From a filamentous cyanobacterium ESFC-1 (lineage in GTDB: Bacteria; Cyanobacteriota; Cyanobacteriia; Cyanobacteriales; Spirulinaceae), in the NCBI GenBank assembly GCA_000380225.1, contig KB904821.1:575867-639866 (forward strand): 64,000 bases of DNA, written 5' to 3'. The notes below the pieces were generated by a model. The model worked only from the letters and a program-made list of their open reading frames with translations, ran no database searches and was not told where the DNA came from. Each line of letters starts with the position of its first letter. Within the stretch, counting starts at the first letter, position 1. A program made the translations under genes and the position numbers. Below are positions 1-8,899 of the stretch, piece by piece.

Positions 1-3000
1 CGCCACAAAAGCATCGGCTGACCCCGCATTTTGTTGACCCTCCAGATTGCTGAAGGTATAGCCCGTCAGGTAAATATTGCCATCCTGACCAATAGCCATT
101 GCACCCTTCGAGATATCGTATCCCAGTTGAGTTCCGTTCGCAGTATCCGTCTTATCAAGAAACTTTGGCTCTGTCCATACTTCCGCTCCATCACTATTGA
201 ACTTCCTCAACCAAACATCGCGATTCCCCAGCACATCCTTGTCACCATTACCTTTAATACCGTCCGTCCAACCCGTGACATAAGCATTGCCTTGGTCATC
301 CAAAACAATTCCCGTCGCTTCATCAAAACCTTCTGTACCCACCTGCTTTCTCCAAACCTCGCTACCATCTGGGCTGTACTTAGCAATAAACACATCGCCA
401 ACTCCCTTGTGAGCGCCACTCACCAATTCCCCAGAAGTACGCCCCACAATATAGGTATTGCCCGATGTATCCACCGCAACCCCGACAGCCTTATCCGCCG
501 TATCTGTTCCCAACTGGTTAATCCAACTCGCATCCGGTGGCTCAAAACTGGGGTCGGTAATTCGTAACGAAGCACTCATATAAGAGTCAATTGCATAACC
601 AGAATTGGCCTTTAAATGAATGAGGACAATTTCTTCCGGTTCAATTTCGCTATCAAGTATTGGTTTAATGTCAATCGTTGCCGAAGTCTCTCCTGCTGGA
701 ATTGTAATGAATTCAGGAATTTGCTCGTAATCTATACCATTAGTTGCTCGATACCACCAATAACGTTGTTCAATCCAATACTCAACCGTTAAAGGCTGGG
801 AAATATCGCCCCCTGTACGAGTCACAGTAAACTGCCCAGGTGTTCCGCCTTCTTCTATGCGAAAATTGGAGGTTCGGGTAATACCAACTGTGGCTTTATC
901 GTCATTGTCCCAAAGCGTAATCGGAATATTGTCCCACTCGCGTCGATGATCGATAAAAAAGTCATAAGTGGGCTTAGGTGTAAGCGTGAGGTTTACCGTT
1001 TCTTCTCCTTCTATCTCTGTATCGTCAATAGGGACAAACCGGAATTGAAAGTCATGTTTCCCCGCAGGCATCACAAAACTATTGGTATACTCTTGGGTAT
1101 GGTCAAGACTGACAATCTTGTAGTCTACTCCTTGGGTAGCTGTCCCCGGTACATCGAAATATACCGTCAAATCTTCAGAAAGATCGCCCACACGACGCAA
1201 TAAGAAACCTTCCTCATTACCTGATTCCGAAGTATAAGCCGCCGCATGGAAATTGCTATCTGTACCCGTATACCAATCAGCCATAAGCGTCAATCGGGGG
1301 ACATCGTTATCCCGGATATTGACCACATCAATATCATGGGGACTCACTTCGTAGTCCTCGCCATTCTTGATTTGCAGACGGACAGTTTCCGGCCACTCTG
1401 GGTTAGTATCTTCGAGGGGAGTAACCGGAATTTTGATTTCTGATGCTCCGGCTGGGATAGTGATACTCCCCGATGATTCTTTGTAATCTGCACCCGGCAT
1501 TTCATAATCCTGACCTGGAATTGCCTTGGGTTGCGACCAATGGTAAGCGCCAATAATGTCATAATCCACCGTTACCGGGAACTTGGTACTACCCCGCCGA
1601 CTAATTGTAAACTCCCCTGCATCGCCGCTTTCCGTCGCCTCTTTATCCGTCGCTTCCACAGAAATCATCGGCTTTGCCCCGTGGAGGTTCAGCTTCCACT
1701 TATTCCACTTGCCACTGACGCTATTACCTTTTTTATCGCGGACTTGTAGCTTCCACTCTCCCCGCGACGACTCACCCCAATGCCGCATCGAAGTAAACAG
1801 CCACTTGTTATACTTATCCGTCCCACCATTGTTTTTATCTGTATCATCCGTGTGAGCCTCAGCCAAAATCGATTCCGTCCCATCCGGCGAAATGAGTTTT
1901 ATCTCCAAGTCACCCCGAAGCTGATGGTCTGCATCAAACATCACCTCCACCGCTTCTACCGTGATGTCTTCAGTGAAAGTAAACGACTGTTCCATGACAG
2001 TCCCATCATCAGGAATCCCTTGGTTGACTACTTTTTCTTTCTCCTCGTTGACTCCTACTGCTTTCTTGTCAAAAGTAAGCATCACCTCCGTCCCAATCTG
2101 CTCCCAATCTTTCGCCAGATTCACGGCTGCTTCGGCATCAACCACCCCAAAGCCGTATTTATAGTTAATCTCGTGTCCCGCCCCATTCGTCGTCCATTCC
2201 GGGTCACTGGGGTCATTCTTTCGAGCCGATTGCACCAGAATATGCTGCACATCCCGCCAAGTCAGATTCGGGTTCGCCTCCAGCATCAACGCCACCACCC
2301 CCGAAGTCACCGCCGCCGCCGCCGACGTACCGCTAAAGTTTTCGTTATAAACTTTCGTTGGATGAGCATAAGTCGTTTTAAGCCCATTTGAACCACTACC
2401 GCTATAAGCTGAAACTAGCAACGGTGCGCCTCGTTCGCTATATTCGGCTTGTTTACCATGATGGTCTACTGCGGCGACTGCAATGGTGTAGCGAGAGTTG
2501 GCATAACCGTCATAGTTGACGTTTTGTTGGGTTTGTTGTTGATTCCCTGCCGACCAAACGTAGATATTGCCCAAGCCGTTGCGTCCCTGATTGACCCCCG
2601 TAATCAGCACCATCTGGGTTAATGCTTTTGGGGCTGCTACATTGTTAACAGGTGTCTTTTCACCCGGTCCCCAACTGTTGTTGTAGATGTCGATATCGTT
2701 ACCCAGATAAGATAAGCTATCAGCTTCTTTGAGATCGTCGATAACATTTTGGGCTGCTATTGAGCTAAAGTCTGAGCCGTTATTATTGGTGAAATGATCA
2801 TTTGGAACGAGTCTTAATCCTACCAAAGAAGCACCTGGAGCTACACCATAAGACCCGTTAGTATTATTCCCTGCGATAACGCCAGCAACAGAAGTACCGT
2901 GTGTATCTGCCAACGGATTTCCAAAGAAATCGGTATCTATAAAGGGTGTAGGGTCGCTATCATAAATCCGAAATCCCTTGTTTCCGCCACCTTCATAAAA

Positions 3001-4506
3001 ATCACGACTCAAGTCACCGCGATAGAAATCTTTTAAATCTGTGTGTTCGTAATACAAACCATCATCCACCACAGCCACCGTTACGCCTTTCCCAGTATAG
3101 TTCGGCCAAACCGAGTTAACATTCACATCTTCTCCAGAAGTACCGCCAAATTGTCCAGTATTGCGTAAATGCCATAATGCCGTGTTATCAGGCAAAACCG
3201 AACGGGGTTGATGGTCGTGGTCAACCAGGGGATAAGCAAATTCCACCCCGGAAATGCCGTCTAAACGCTGCTGCACCTCAGCCGAGTCCATCTCTGGCGT
3301 AAATTGCCAAATATGAGTGTTGGGAATATGATTTGTTTCCCCCAAATTTTTGCCGTCCAGTAGGGTCAACAAACTGTTGGAGAGTTGGGGACTGCTGACT
3401 CCGATGACCCAGTTGTGATTTTCTCCTAAAGTGGCTGCATCGTAGCTTTCCGGGTCGCTGTCTCGCTCAATGGCGTATTTCACCGGGTCGGGTAAATCGG
3501 AGACAATAGACACTTCTGTATCGCTGTCGAAGGTGGCGTATTCGACTAAAGCCTGACCCACTGTAGTTTCTCGCCAATCGTGTTCTGAGTCAATCACATC
3601 ATCGAGGAGGGCGGCTTCTCCCTTTGCACCTTTGATTTGGAAGACAATATCCTCGTAGTCTCTATCCGTCCAACCGTCTATCCGCAAGTCTTCCATGACG
3701 AAGGTATGACCGTCACCAAAGACATCGGCAATTTGACCCAGGTGCATCCCCGATTCGGGATTGGCTGTAGTGAGGGAAAACAGGGGTCGCATGGCTTTGG
3801 CTAGATGGCCATGGGATTGCAAATCGTCGTACATTTCCTGTACTGTGCCGTTGGGGACGAGCATCACGCCAAATTGCTCTCCTGGGCGCATTTGAAAGGT
3901 TTTTGGCTCGCTATATTCTCCGTGGTTGTATCTGCCATGGTATTTACTAAAAGAGGTGTTAAATCTTGCGCCTTCCTCCCCATCGGAGATGACAACATGG
4001 CCGGTTTGGTCTTCTGCTGGGGCTAAGGCACGTTGCGCCGCTTCGAGGATAAAATCAGTAGAACCGGGTTGGTATTCTTCCATCCCTTCGAGGCTAAAAA
4101 TGGCGAGTTCCCCTTCGTATTGACCGCCATCGTAGAGGTAATCAATGGTGATTTCTCCGGTTTCATCGACGGTGAAGTAGCCGGAAGTATAGGGAAAAAC
4201 AGGAGAACTTGAATCGTCTATTTCTACATAAGAAATAGGCTCGATGTCTTCGTCAATTTCGGGGATTTCTGGAGAAGCGACATTGTTTAAGTCGATGTCG
4301 TTGGGGTCAGTTAAATCGGGAGTTTCGTCAAAATCACCGCCGTCTAGCAGTCCTGATGGAGTTAATATTTGTTCGAGGATAAAGGTTTGAAAGACAGGTT
4401 TGATAACTTTTTTGGATTTGTTAGTAGGGAGTAAAAAGCCTAAGAGTCTATTGAGAAAATTTTTGAAGTGTTGTAAGAGATTGAATTGAATAGCTCGAAT
4501 AATCAT
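1..4506 (-). CDS. Large secreted subtilisin/kexin-like (S8) protease with DUF4114, P-domain, Calx-beta and SBBP repeats; 3' end outside window
   Basis: An open frame of 1502 codons runs without a stop from the ATG at 4506 off the window edge. Domain order read by translation: a non-signal N-terminus; a DUF4114 domain (about residues 155-290, containing DLRIDGWTDRDYED); an S8 protease domain with the kexin-like triad D481 (VVDDG), H536 (DTHGTSVAG) and S728 (SGTSAAAAV), plus oxyanion N610 (NNSWGPG); a proprotein-convertase P-domain (about 835-942); three Calx-beta domains (about 945-1310); then SBBP beta-propeller repeats (GNTYIVGRTSG, GNAYVTGWTDG) that continue past the edge. The combination suggests an extracellular protease with adhesive or calcium-binding modules. 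No Sec signal is visible, so type I secretion through a C-terminus outside the window is possible (inference). The start has no clear Shine-Dalgarno. Confidence 0.9.
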   Translation of the reverse strand, partial: MIIRAIQFNLLQHFKNFLNRLLGFLLPTNKSKKVIKPVFQTFILEQILTPSGLLDGGDFDETPDLTDPNDIDLNNVASPEIPEIDEDIEPISYVEIDDSSSPVFPYTSGYFTVDETGEITIDYLYDGGQYEGELAIFSLEGMEEYQPGSTDFILEAAQRALAPAEDQTGHVVISDGEEGARFNTSFSKYHGRYNHGEYSEPKTFQMRPGEQFGVMLVPNGTVQEMYDDLQSHGHLAKAMRPLFSLTTANPESGMHLGQIADVFGDGHTFVMEDLRIDGWTDRDYEDIVFQIKGAKGEAALLDDVIDSEHDWRETTVGQALVEYATFDSDTEVSIVSDLPDPVKYAIERDSDPESYDAATLGENHNWVIGVSSPQLSNSLLTLLDGKNLGETNHIPNTHIWQFTPEMDSAEVQQRLDGISGVEFAYPLVDHDHQPRSVLPDNTALWHLRNTGQFGGTSGEDVNVNSVWPNYTGKGVTVAVVDDGLYYEHTDLKDFYRGDLSRDFYEGGGNKGFRIYDSDPTPFIDTDFFGNPLADTHGTSVAGVIAGNNTNGSYGVAPGASLVGLRLVPNDHFTNNNGSDFSSIAAQNVIDDLKEADSLSYLGNDIDIYNNSWGPGEKTPVNNVAAPKALTQMVLITGVNQGRNGLGNIYVWSAGNQQQTQQNVNYDGYANSRYTIAVAAVDHHGKQAEYSERGAPLLVSAYSGSGSNGLKTTYAHPTKVYNENFSGTSAAAAVTSGVVALMLEANPNLTWRDVQHILVQSARKNDPSDPEWTTNGAGHEINYKYGFGVVDAEAAVNLAKDWEQIGTEVMLTFDKKAVGVNEEKEKVVNQGIPDDGTVMEQSFTFTEDITVEAVEVMFDADHQLRGDLEIKLISPDGTESILAEAHTDDTDKNNGGTDKYNKWLFTSMRHWGESSRGEWKLQVRDKKGNSVSGKWNKWKLNLHGAKPMISVEATDKEATESGDAGEFTISRRGSTKFPVTVDYDIIGAYHWSQPKAIPGQDYEMPGADYKESSGSITIPAGASEIKIPVTPLEDTNPEWPETVRLQIKNGEDYEVSPHDIDVVNIRDNDVPRLTLMADWYTGTDSNFHAAAYTSESGNEEGFLLRRVGDLSEDLTVYFDVPGTATQGVDYKIVSLDHTQEYTNSFVMPAGKHDFQFRFVPIDDTEIEGEETVNLTLTPKPTYDFFIDHRREWDNIPITLWDNDDKATVGITRTSNFRIEEGGTPGQFTVTRTGGDISQPLTVEYWIEQRYWWYRATNGIDYEQIPEFITIPAGETSATIDIKPILDSEIEPEEIVLIHLKANSGYAIDSYMSASLRITDPSFEPPDASWINQLGTDTADKAVGVAVDTSGNTYIVGRTSGELVSGAHKGVGDVFIAKYSPDGSEVWRKQVGTEGFDEATGIVLDDQGNAYVTGWTDGIKGNGDKDVLGNRDVWLRKFNSDGAEVWTEPKFLDKTDTANGTQLGYDISKGAMAIGQDGNIYLTGYTFSNLEGQQNAGSADAFVA

Positions 4507-4817
4507 GGCTTTTTTAGGGTAGATGGCGCGATCGCGCTCTTGATTACACGTCAGGTTTTATGAAGTTTTGATAAAAGCTATGCGAGTTAATACGGTATAT
4601 TTGTACCGCAACTATTTTTTAAGAATGCTTACTCATGGCTTGGGGAAATTTATATCAGTATAATAACTTTTTTGAAAGGAAAACATTATCAAGTTTTGAT
4701 AAAGTTGAGTCAATTTATTGTAAAGATTGTGTGACGCGATCGCGCTTTTTTTCTACAAAGAAACTTTGCTCTTACTCGGTCTGGAGCAAGAGGCGCGATC
4801 GCACCGATTTAATCAAC
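4507..4817. other. Intergenic region upstream of the S8 protease
   Basis: No gene is supported here. A 13-bp direct repeat, AAGTTTTGATAAA, occurs at 4563-4575 and 4692-4704. An inverted repeat CGGTA-N6-TACCG lies at 4593-4608, in the promoter region of the protease gene. HIP1 octamers are present. The palindrome is a candidate operator, with no known regulator assigned. Confidence 0.5.
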
Positions 4818-6317
4818 TTAAACCTTACGTTTTTGTCGCGCAAAAATCCCCATCAATCCTAATACAAACAATCCTAAACCCGCCGCAGGTTCAGGAACTC
4901 TCTCCGGTACTTCTTTTTCTTTACAGCCATCGATCATCGTGCCATTTTCATTATCCCCAATAACCGCAACTGCTCCGTCATTACACAAGCCATAAAATTC
5001 GATCAAATACCGTCCTTCAATCCGTTCGGGAATAAAGAAATGTTCCGTAACAGCATCACCTGTGTAATAAGCTTCCACCTCTTTTCCATCTTCATTGGTA
5101 TAAGTAATTTCATTCAAAAATCCCAATTCTTCGGTATAACCTAACCGTCGTCCTAAAGGATCGGTCAACATAAAATCAATATCGTTAAACCATCCTTGCA
5201 GCCAACTTTCTGAACTTCCCATGCCATTTTTAATAGCATAATGCAAATAATCCGCCGATAATAAGCTCAATTCAAAGGGCGAACTGGGATTGCGATTTCC
5301 CCTTTCTAAACAATCAACAGTTGTAGGAAATACCTCTAAACATTCCCACGGTAAGGCATCCAAAGCCGGACCAGCAATAATTTCATTAACTTTGATAAAT
5401 TCCTTACTATTAGGAATAAAGCCTTGACCCCCTCGTACCTCTGATTCTTCAGCCGCTCGCTCAATTAAGCCAATTCCTGTATAAAAATCGTCACTGCTTT
5501 GCCCCTTTTGTTTAACTGGTGAAAGAGAGGCTTGATGACGATCCGTTGGTGCATAACCTTTATTAAGCTGAGTGACAATAAAATCTTCCATATCTTTCAG
5601 CACATCTTGACCAGAAAGAGACGGAATTTTAACAACTTCTCGGTTTTGGACGGGGGAAGATTCTAAAGCAGGATCGCTAGAAAGATGCAGAAAAGAACCC
5701 AAGGTATGTTCTTGTTGTACACCAGAATCCTGATTAACAGCAACTAAGTTGTTATCAATCACATCATAATATTGCTCCCCTTGATAAGCCGGACTCGCTT
5801 CATAAACTTTACCGCCATTTCGCATCAAACCAACATGGTCGAAAAGTTGTGACTCGCGACCCAGAAAAACCAACCCAGAATCTAAACTAGGTGGCGGATT
5901 ATTAGGGTTAAGAGGCAAGGTGATTCCTGACGAATCTATGAGTTGAACTAAAACATCGAAAGCACCAGACCAATTATTGTTATCTGGAGTGACTAGAAAT
6001 TCAATTTCTGACCCAACAGAAACATCAATAGTAGCCAAAGTGTCAATTACACTGGTTGCACCATTAGCTTTATACCGTCCTTCAATATCGCATAAATCTT
6101 TCCCCTCAAATAAACAGTTAGCAACCACGCGAGAGGTTTGACTGGGCTGTGTTAAAGTCCCCAAAATACTAACTGTTCCCGACACTGGACTGATCCAAGT
6201 TACTGTTTTCTTGTTAACGCTTAATGTATCTTCAAACAACGTTGCTGCATAAGCCACCTCTCCACATACAGCCACAGCCGCAGAGGTCAAAAGTGTGAGT
6301 GTTAAAGTTCGATTCAT
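4818..6317 (-). CDS. PEP-CTERM exoprotein, NlpC/P60-like core lacking catalytic Cys (paralog 1 of 3)
   Basis: 499 residues from the ATG at 6317. This start is chosen because AAGGAAG lies just upstream and the protein then begins with a typical Sec signal (MNRTLTLTLLTSAAVAV...AYA). The C-terminus is a PEP-CTERM sorting tail: VPEP, a hydrophobic helix, then RQKRKV. The core has FDHVGL (H161) and KVYEAS, followed by KQKG...YTGIGLIERAAE and ITDPLGRR-type 'LTDPLGRRLGY'. This resembles permuted NlpC/P60 (YiiX-like) proteins, where His precedes a Cys in C-x-G-L-V-E. Here that Cys position is G281. It is homologous to the next two exoproteins but has a shorter, divergent N-terminus. Predicted to be exported and sorted by exosortase; enzymatic activity is doubtful. 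A shared upstream box is at 6432-6471. Confidence 0.75.
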   Translation of the reverse strand: MNRTLTLTLLTSAAVAVCGEVAYAATLFEDTLSVNKKTVTWISPVSGTVSILGTLTQPSQTSRVVANCLFEGKDLCDIEGRYKANGATSVIDTLATIDVSVGSEIEFLVTPDNNNWSGAFDVLVQLIDSSGITLPLNPNNPPPSLDSGLVFLGRESQLFDHVGLMRNGGKVYEASPAYQGEQYYDVIDNNLVAVNQDSGVQQEHTLGSFLHLSSDPALESSPVQNREVVKIPSLSGQDVLKDMEDFIVTQLNKGYAPTDRHQASLSPVKQKGQSSDDFYTGIGLIERAAEESEVRGGQGFIPNSKEFIKVNEIIAGPALDALPWECLEVFPTTVDCLERGNRNPSSPFELSLLSADYLHYAIKNGMGSSESWLQGWFNDIDFMLTDPLGRRLGYTEELGFLNEITYTNEDGKEVEAYYTGDAVTEHFFIPERIEGRYLIEFYGLCNDGAVAVIGDNENGTMIDGCKEKEVPERVPEPAAGLGLFVLGLMGIFARQKRKV

Positions 6318-6816
6318 GTTTTCGCTTCCTTGGTGAAATTTTTTCAAAACCAACATCAAATCATCGCGATGCACCCCAAGCATAAAAAAGAAGAAACTTC
6401 CTTTCATTCTGATCTCGGCTTTCGATCGAAAGTTTTACGCAAATTTTCAAAATCTTTACAGAATCTTTACAGAACTCCGCCGACTCCCCTCACCTTATTT
6501 CTTTCTCTCACCCCACATCATCCCATCGATGTCTCGTTTCTGAGTGATATGGCACCATGGCAAAGTCTAGGTACGCTTCGTACAAATCGGAATTTAGAAG
6601 CCCATCTTCCGTGGGAGAGGGGTTGGGGTGAGGGCTGATGATAAGCTGAATGTCTTAACTCAAAAATGTACTGCCATATCAGATTCTACCTTTGCTATCT
6701 CAGGTCAAGTCTGGAAAAGTTCTAGAAACCCAGTTTTTCCTGTGGTGACTCCAAAAGTCAGAATCTGACCCCAAAAACCGGGTTTCTCAATCCTCACAAT
6801 TTAAGTCAATATGGTA
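6318..6816. other. Intergenic region with regulatory box and dispersed repeats
   Basis: Upstream of paralog 1 lies the shared box (6432-6471). Further away is one copy of the GGGAGAGGGGTTGGGGTGAGGGC dispersed repeat family (about 6610-6636). An imperfect inverted repeat made of AGAAACCCAGTTTTT (6724-6738) and AAAAACCGGGTTTCT (6774-6788) follows; it belongs to the same family as the AGAACCCCGGTTTCT repeats elsewhere. I see no gene in this stretch. Confidence 0.6.
6432..6471 (-). promoter_or_regulatory. Conserved tandem TTTAC box upstream of PEP-CTERM paralog 1
   Basis: On the plus strand, GTTTTACGC at 6432 is followed 34 nt later by the second of two TTTAC half-sites (6455 and 6466) spaced exactly 11 bp apart. 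The same arrangement with the same 34-nt spacing is found upstream of the other two paralogs. Direct repeats one helical turn apart are typical of OmpR/PhoB-type response regulator sites; the regulator is not known. Confidence 0.55.
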
Positions 6817-7098
6817 CTAGGGTTCAACCGATAAAGCCTTTTGAGCATTGTGTTTGCGGTTAAGTTCAACACACTGAGCTTTCGGCATAAAACCAATCGC
6901 TTCATTACTACCTCGCAAATAGCAATAACTTGGCCCTCCCAACGCATCAATTACTCCCGGTATAGGCATAATTAAACCCATCCACAAAGCCAAAATTACA
7001 AATACCACTCCATTGAAATCGTCTTCATCCTCAACCTGTATATCCTCTCCAATTTGTTGTGCTTTTTTCTTTGTATAGCTAGGCTGTGCTACGACCAT
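6817..7098 (-). CDS. Small membrane protein of unknown function
   Basis: 93 residues. The start codon lies 3 nt after the stop of the upstream PEP-CTERM gene, and GGAGAG sits about 7 nt before the ATG inside the end of that gene, so translation is probably coupled. The N-terminal half is acidic (VEDEDD), followed by one long hydrophobic segment (VVFVILALWMGLIMPIPGVI). The C-terminal region, including GGPSYCYLRGSNEAIGFMPKAQC, has two cysteines and probably faces one side of the membrane. I do not recognise a family. The context suggests a role in handling, sorting or anchoring the neighbouring exoproteins (inference). Confidence 0.65.
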   Translation of the reverse strand: MVVAQPSYTKKKAQQIGEDIQVEDEDDFNGVVFVILALWMGLIMPIPGVIDALGGPSYCYLRGSNEAIGFMPKAQCVELNRKHNAQKALSVEP

Positions 7099-7101
7099 TC
7101 T

Positions 7102-8685
7102 TTACTCTCCCACCCGCGACTTTTTCCGCAACCATCCCCCTAATAAAACTGTTAATAATATGCCAATTACAGATGAAGGTTCGGGTGTACTAGCTGTAGG
7201 ATTTTTGGGAGGAGTAATAGGGGGAATGATTTGTTTATCTGGTAAACACTTGGAACGATCGGTTTTATAACTTTTACCATCAAAAATAGCTTCTGCGTTT
7301 TCGTCATAGGGGAACAACTCAATTGTGTATTCTCCATCTAGGCGATTAGCGATAGAAAAGTTGAGTATTTGGTCTATGTCAATACGAGAGTCTGAATTAT
7401 TATCTGAACAATAAGATGAAGTTTGTGTATTTGAGGATGCTGGTGCTATATATCCTTGTGTAGCTAATAAAGTGCCACCATTGTAGGTTTGTTGAGGTGT
7501 ATTTGAATCAATAGAAGACTCACTATCTGTCTGTAAACCCGATGAAATACTATGATATACATAAGGAATATAATTAAAAAATCCGCTATCAGAATTGTAT
7601 CCCATTGTTCTCCCCAACGGATCGGTCAGTATAAAATCTGCATTTTCTATTGTTCCAGTGAGAAATTTGGATAAAGTTGATTGGGCATTAGTGAAGTAAT
7701 CGTTTATTTCTAGTGGAAGACCACCAGTCACCATTTCACATATATCCTGATCGTATTTATTAGTATAAAGACAATTCCATTGTTCAAATTCATCAGGATT
7801 ATTAATAAATCCTTGATCAGGTATTGCTTCTTCTGCGCCAGCTTCAATCAAGCCCGTGTTGGTGAAAGGAGCATTTTGCTTTCCTTTTTGGTCTACTGGA
7901 TTTATTAAAATTTGATAATCAGTAGCATCACGTCCAATTTGTTCCTTAATATAATTAAACATAGTTTGTGCTTTCCATATAGGTAAAGCCAAAGTTTGAT
8001 GAGGTAATACATTCCCTGAAGCACCACTAATGAACTGCTCTAAAGGAGTAGCTTGTACTTTGCCAACAGTAGGATTCGCTTCGTAAACCATGCCATTGAA
8101 AAGTAACCCTAGATGGTCAAAAGAATTAGAACCAGTCGAAGACTCAAGAAAAACTAAACCGGGGTGAGCAGAGATATTAGCAGTCATTTCAAAGTCACCA
8201 CTCCAGTTGTTATTTTGTGGTGTAAAAATAAAATCAATAATCGAATTTCGCGTGACCTCAACTCGACCTTCTTTATATTCACTAGACCCAGTTACAAAAG
8301 AATCACCATCTTCTGTAATTAGAGCCTGACTAAATGCGTCGTTATGTAGAACTATTTGCCGCTTAAACTGATTTGTCCCTGAACTGGTTAAATTATGGTT
8401 TATTAAAAGGTCGAGTGAAACTTCACCATCAAAATTACTCTCCCAGCGACGGACAAAACTGGTTGGGGAGTTTTGCCCAGTTAAAGTTAAAGAGCCTCCA
8501 GTTGGACTCAAGCTCCCCCATAAACCTTCTGTTTGGTTTACAAAATCGCCGTTGTTATCGTAGTAGCCATAAGACCAGCCCCCCGTCATGGGTGAAAAGC
8601 CGTAATGTAAACTTGCGGCTTGAGCCGAGATAGGGAAAAGTAAACTTGCGGTTACAGTGCAGAAGGTAATGAGTTGGGTTTTCAT
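7102..8685 (-). CDS. PEP-CTERM exoprotein, NlpC/P60-like core lacking catalytic Cys (paralog 2 of 3)
   Basis: 527 residues from the ATG at 8685, chosen because it begins a Sec signal (MKTQLITFCTVTASLLFPISAQA); an in-frame ATG 24 codons upstream would bury it. The N-terminal module contains GGWSYGYYDNNGDF and a GLWGSLSPTGGSLTLTG region, shared with paralog 3. The core has FDHLGLL (H191), MVYEANP, NPVDQKG, FTNTGLIEAGAEEA with N276 at the expected nucleophile position, and LTDPLGRTMGY. The C-terminus is PEPSSVIGILLTVLLGGWLRKKSR, a PEP-CTERM signal. The gene is followed 3 nt later by a small membrane protein. Exported, probably exosortase-processed; function unknown. Confidence 0.75.
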   Translation of the reverse strand: MKTQLITFCTVTASLLFPISAQAASLHYGFSPMTGGWSYGYYDNNGDFVNQTEGLWGSLSPTGGSLTLTGQNSPTSFVRRWESNFDGEVSLDLLINHNLTSSGTNQFKRQIVLHNDAFSQALITEDGDSFVTGSSEYKEGRVEVTRNSIIDFIFTPQNNNWSGDFEMTANISAHPGLVFLESSTGSNSFDHLGLLFNGMVYEANPTVGKVQATPLEQFISGASGNVLPHQTLALPIWKAQTMFNYIKEQIGRDATDYQILINPVDQKGKQNAPFTNTGLIEAGAEEAIPDQGFINNPDEFEQWNCLYTNKYDQDICEMVTGGLPLEINDYFTNAQSTLSKFLTGTIENADFILTDPLGRTMGYNSDSGFFNYIPYVYHSISSGLQTDSESSIDSNTPQQTYNGGTLLATQGYIAPASSNTQTSSYCSDNNSDSRIDIDQILNFSIANRLDGEYTIELFPYDENAEAIFDGKSYKTDRSKCLPDKQIIPPITPPKNPTASTPEPSSVIGILLTVLLGGWLRKKSRVGE

Positions 8686-8733
8686 GGTAGTAGCAGCGTG
8701 GTTGTGAGACTGTGGTAGTTGAAAGAAAAGAAT

Positions 8734-8845
8734 ATGGCTAAACCGGAGTCTAGCCACAGGGAAGCAACGAACTCTATTTATTACTCGCGCAAAATTAAGT
8801 TGTTTTATGCGGTGATTGAGAAACTTTACTCAAACTTTACAATCC
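8734..8845 (-). promoter_or_regulatory. Duplicated upstream block of PEP-CTERM paralog 2
   Basis: This block is nearly identical to 10792-10903 upstream of paralog 3. It includes an inverted repeat GGCTA-N10-TAGCC (8736-8755), a conserved stretch GGGAAGCAACGAACTCTATT, and the shared box GTTTTATGC (8802) plus TTTAC half-sites at 8825 and 8836. The conservation of non-coding DNA beside diverged coding sequence points to a functional control region copied together with the gene. Confidence 0.6.
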
Positions 8846-8899
8846 AGCGACAACCAACCGCATCTGAGGACTGTCACAAAACTAAGAAATATTTATTTT

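Noticed and set aside
31-2391. Several plus-strand open frames in the first 2.4 kb
   Set aside because: They lie opposite the continuous 1502-codon protease frame and have no recognisable domain; they are shadows.
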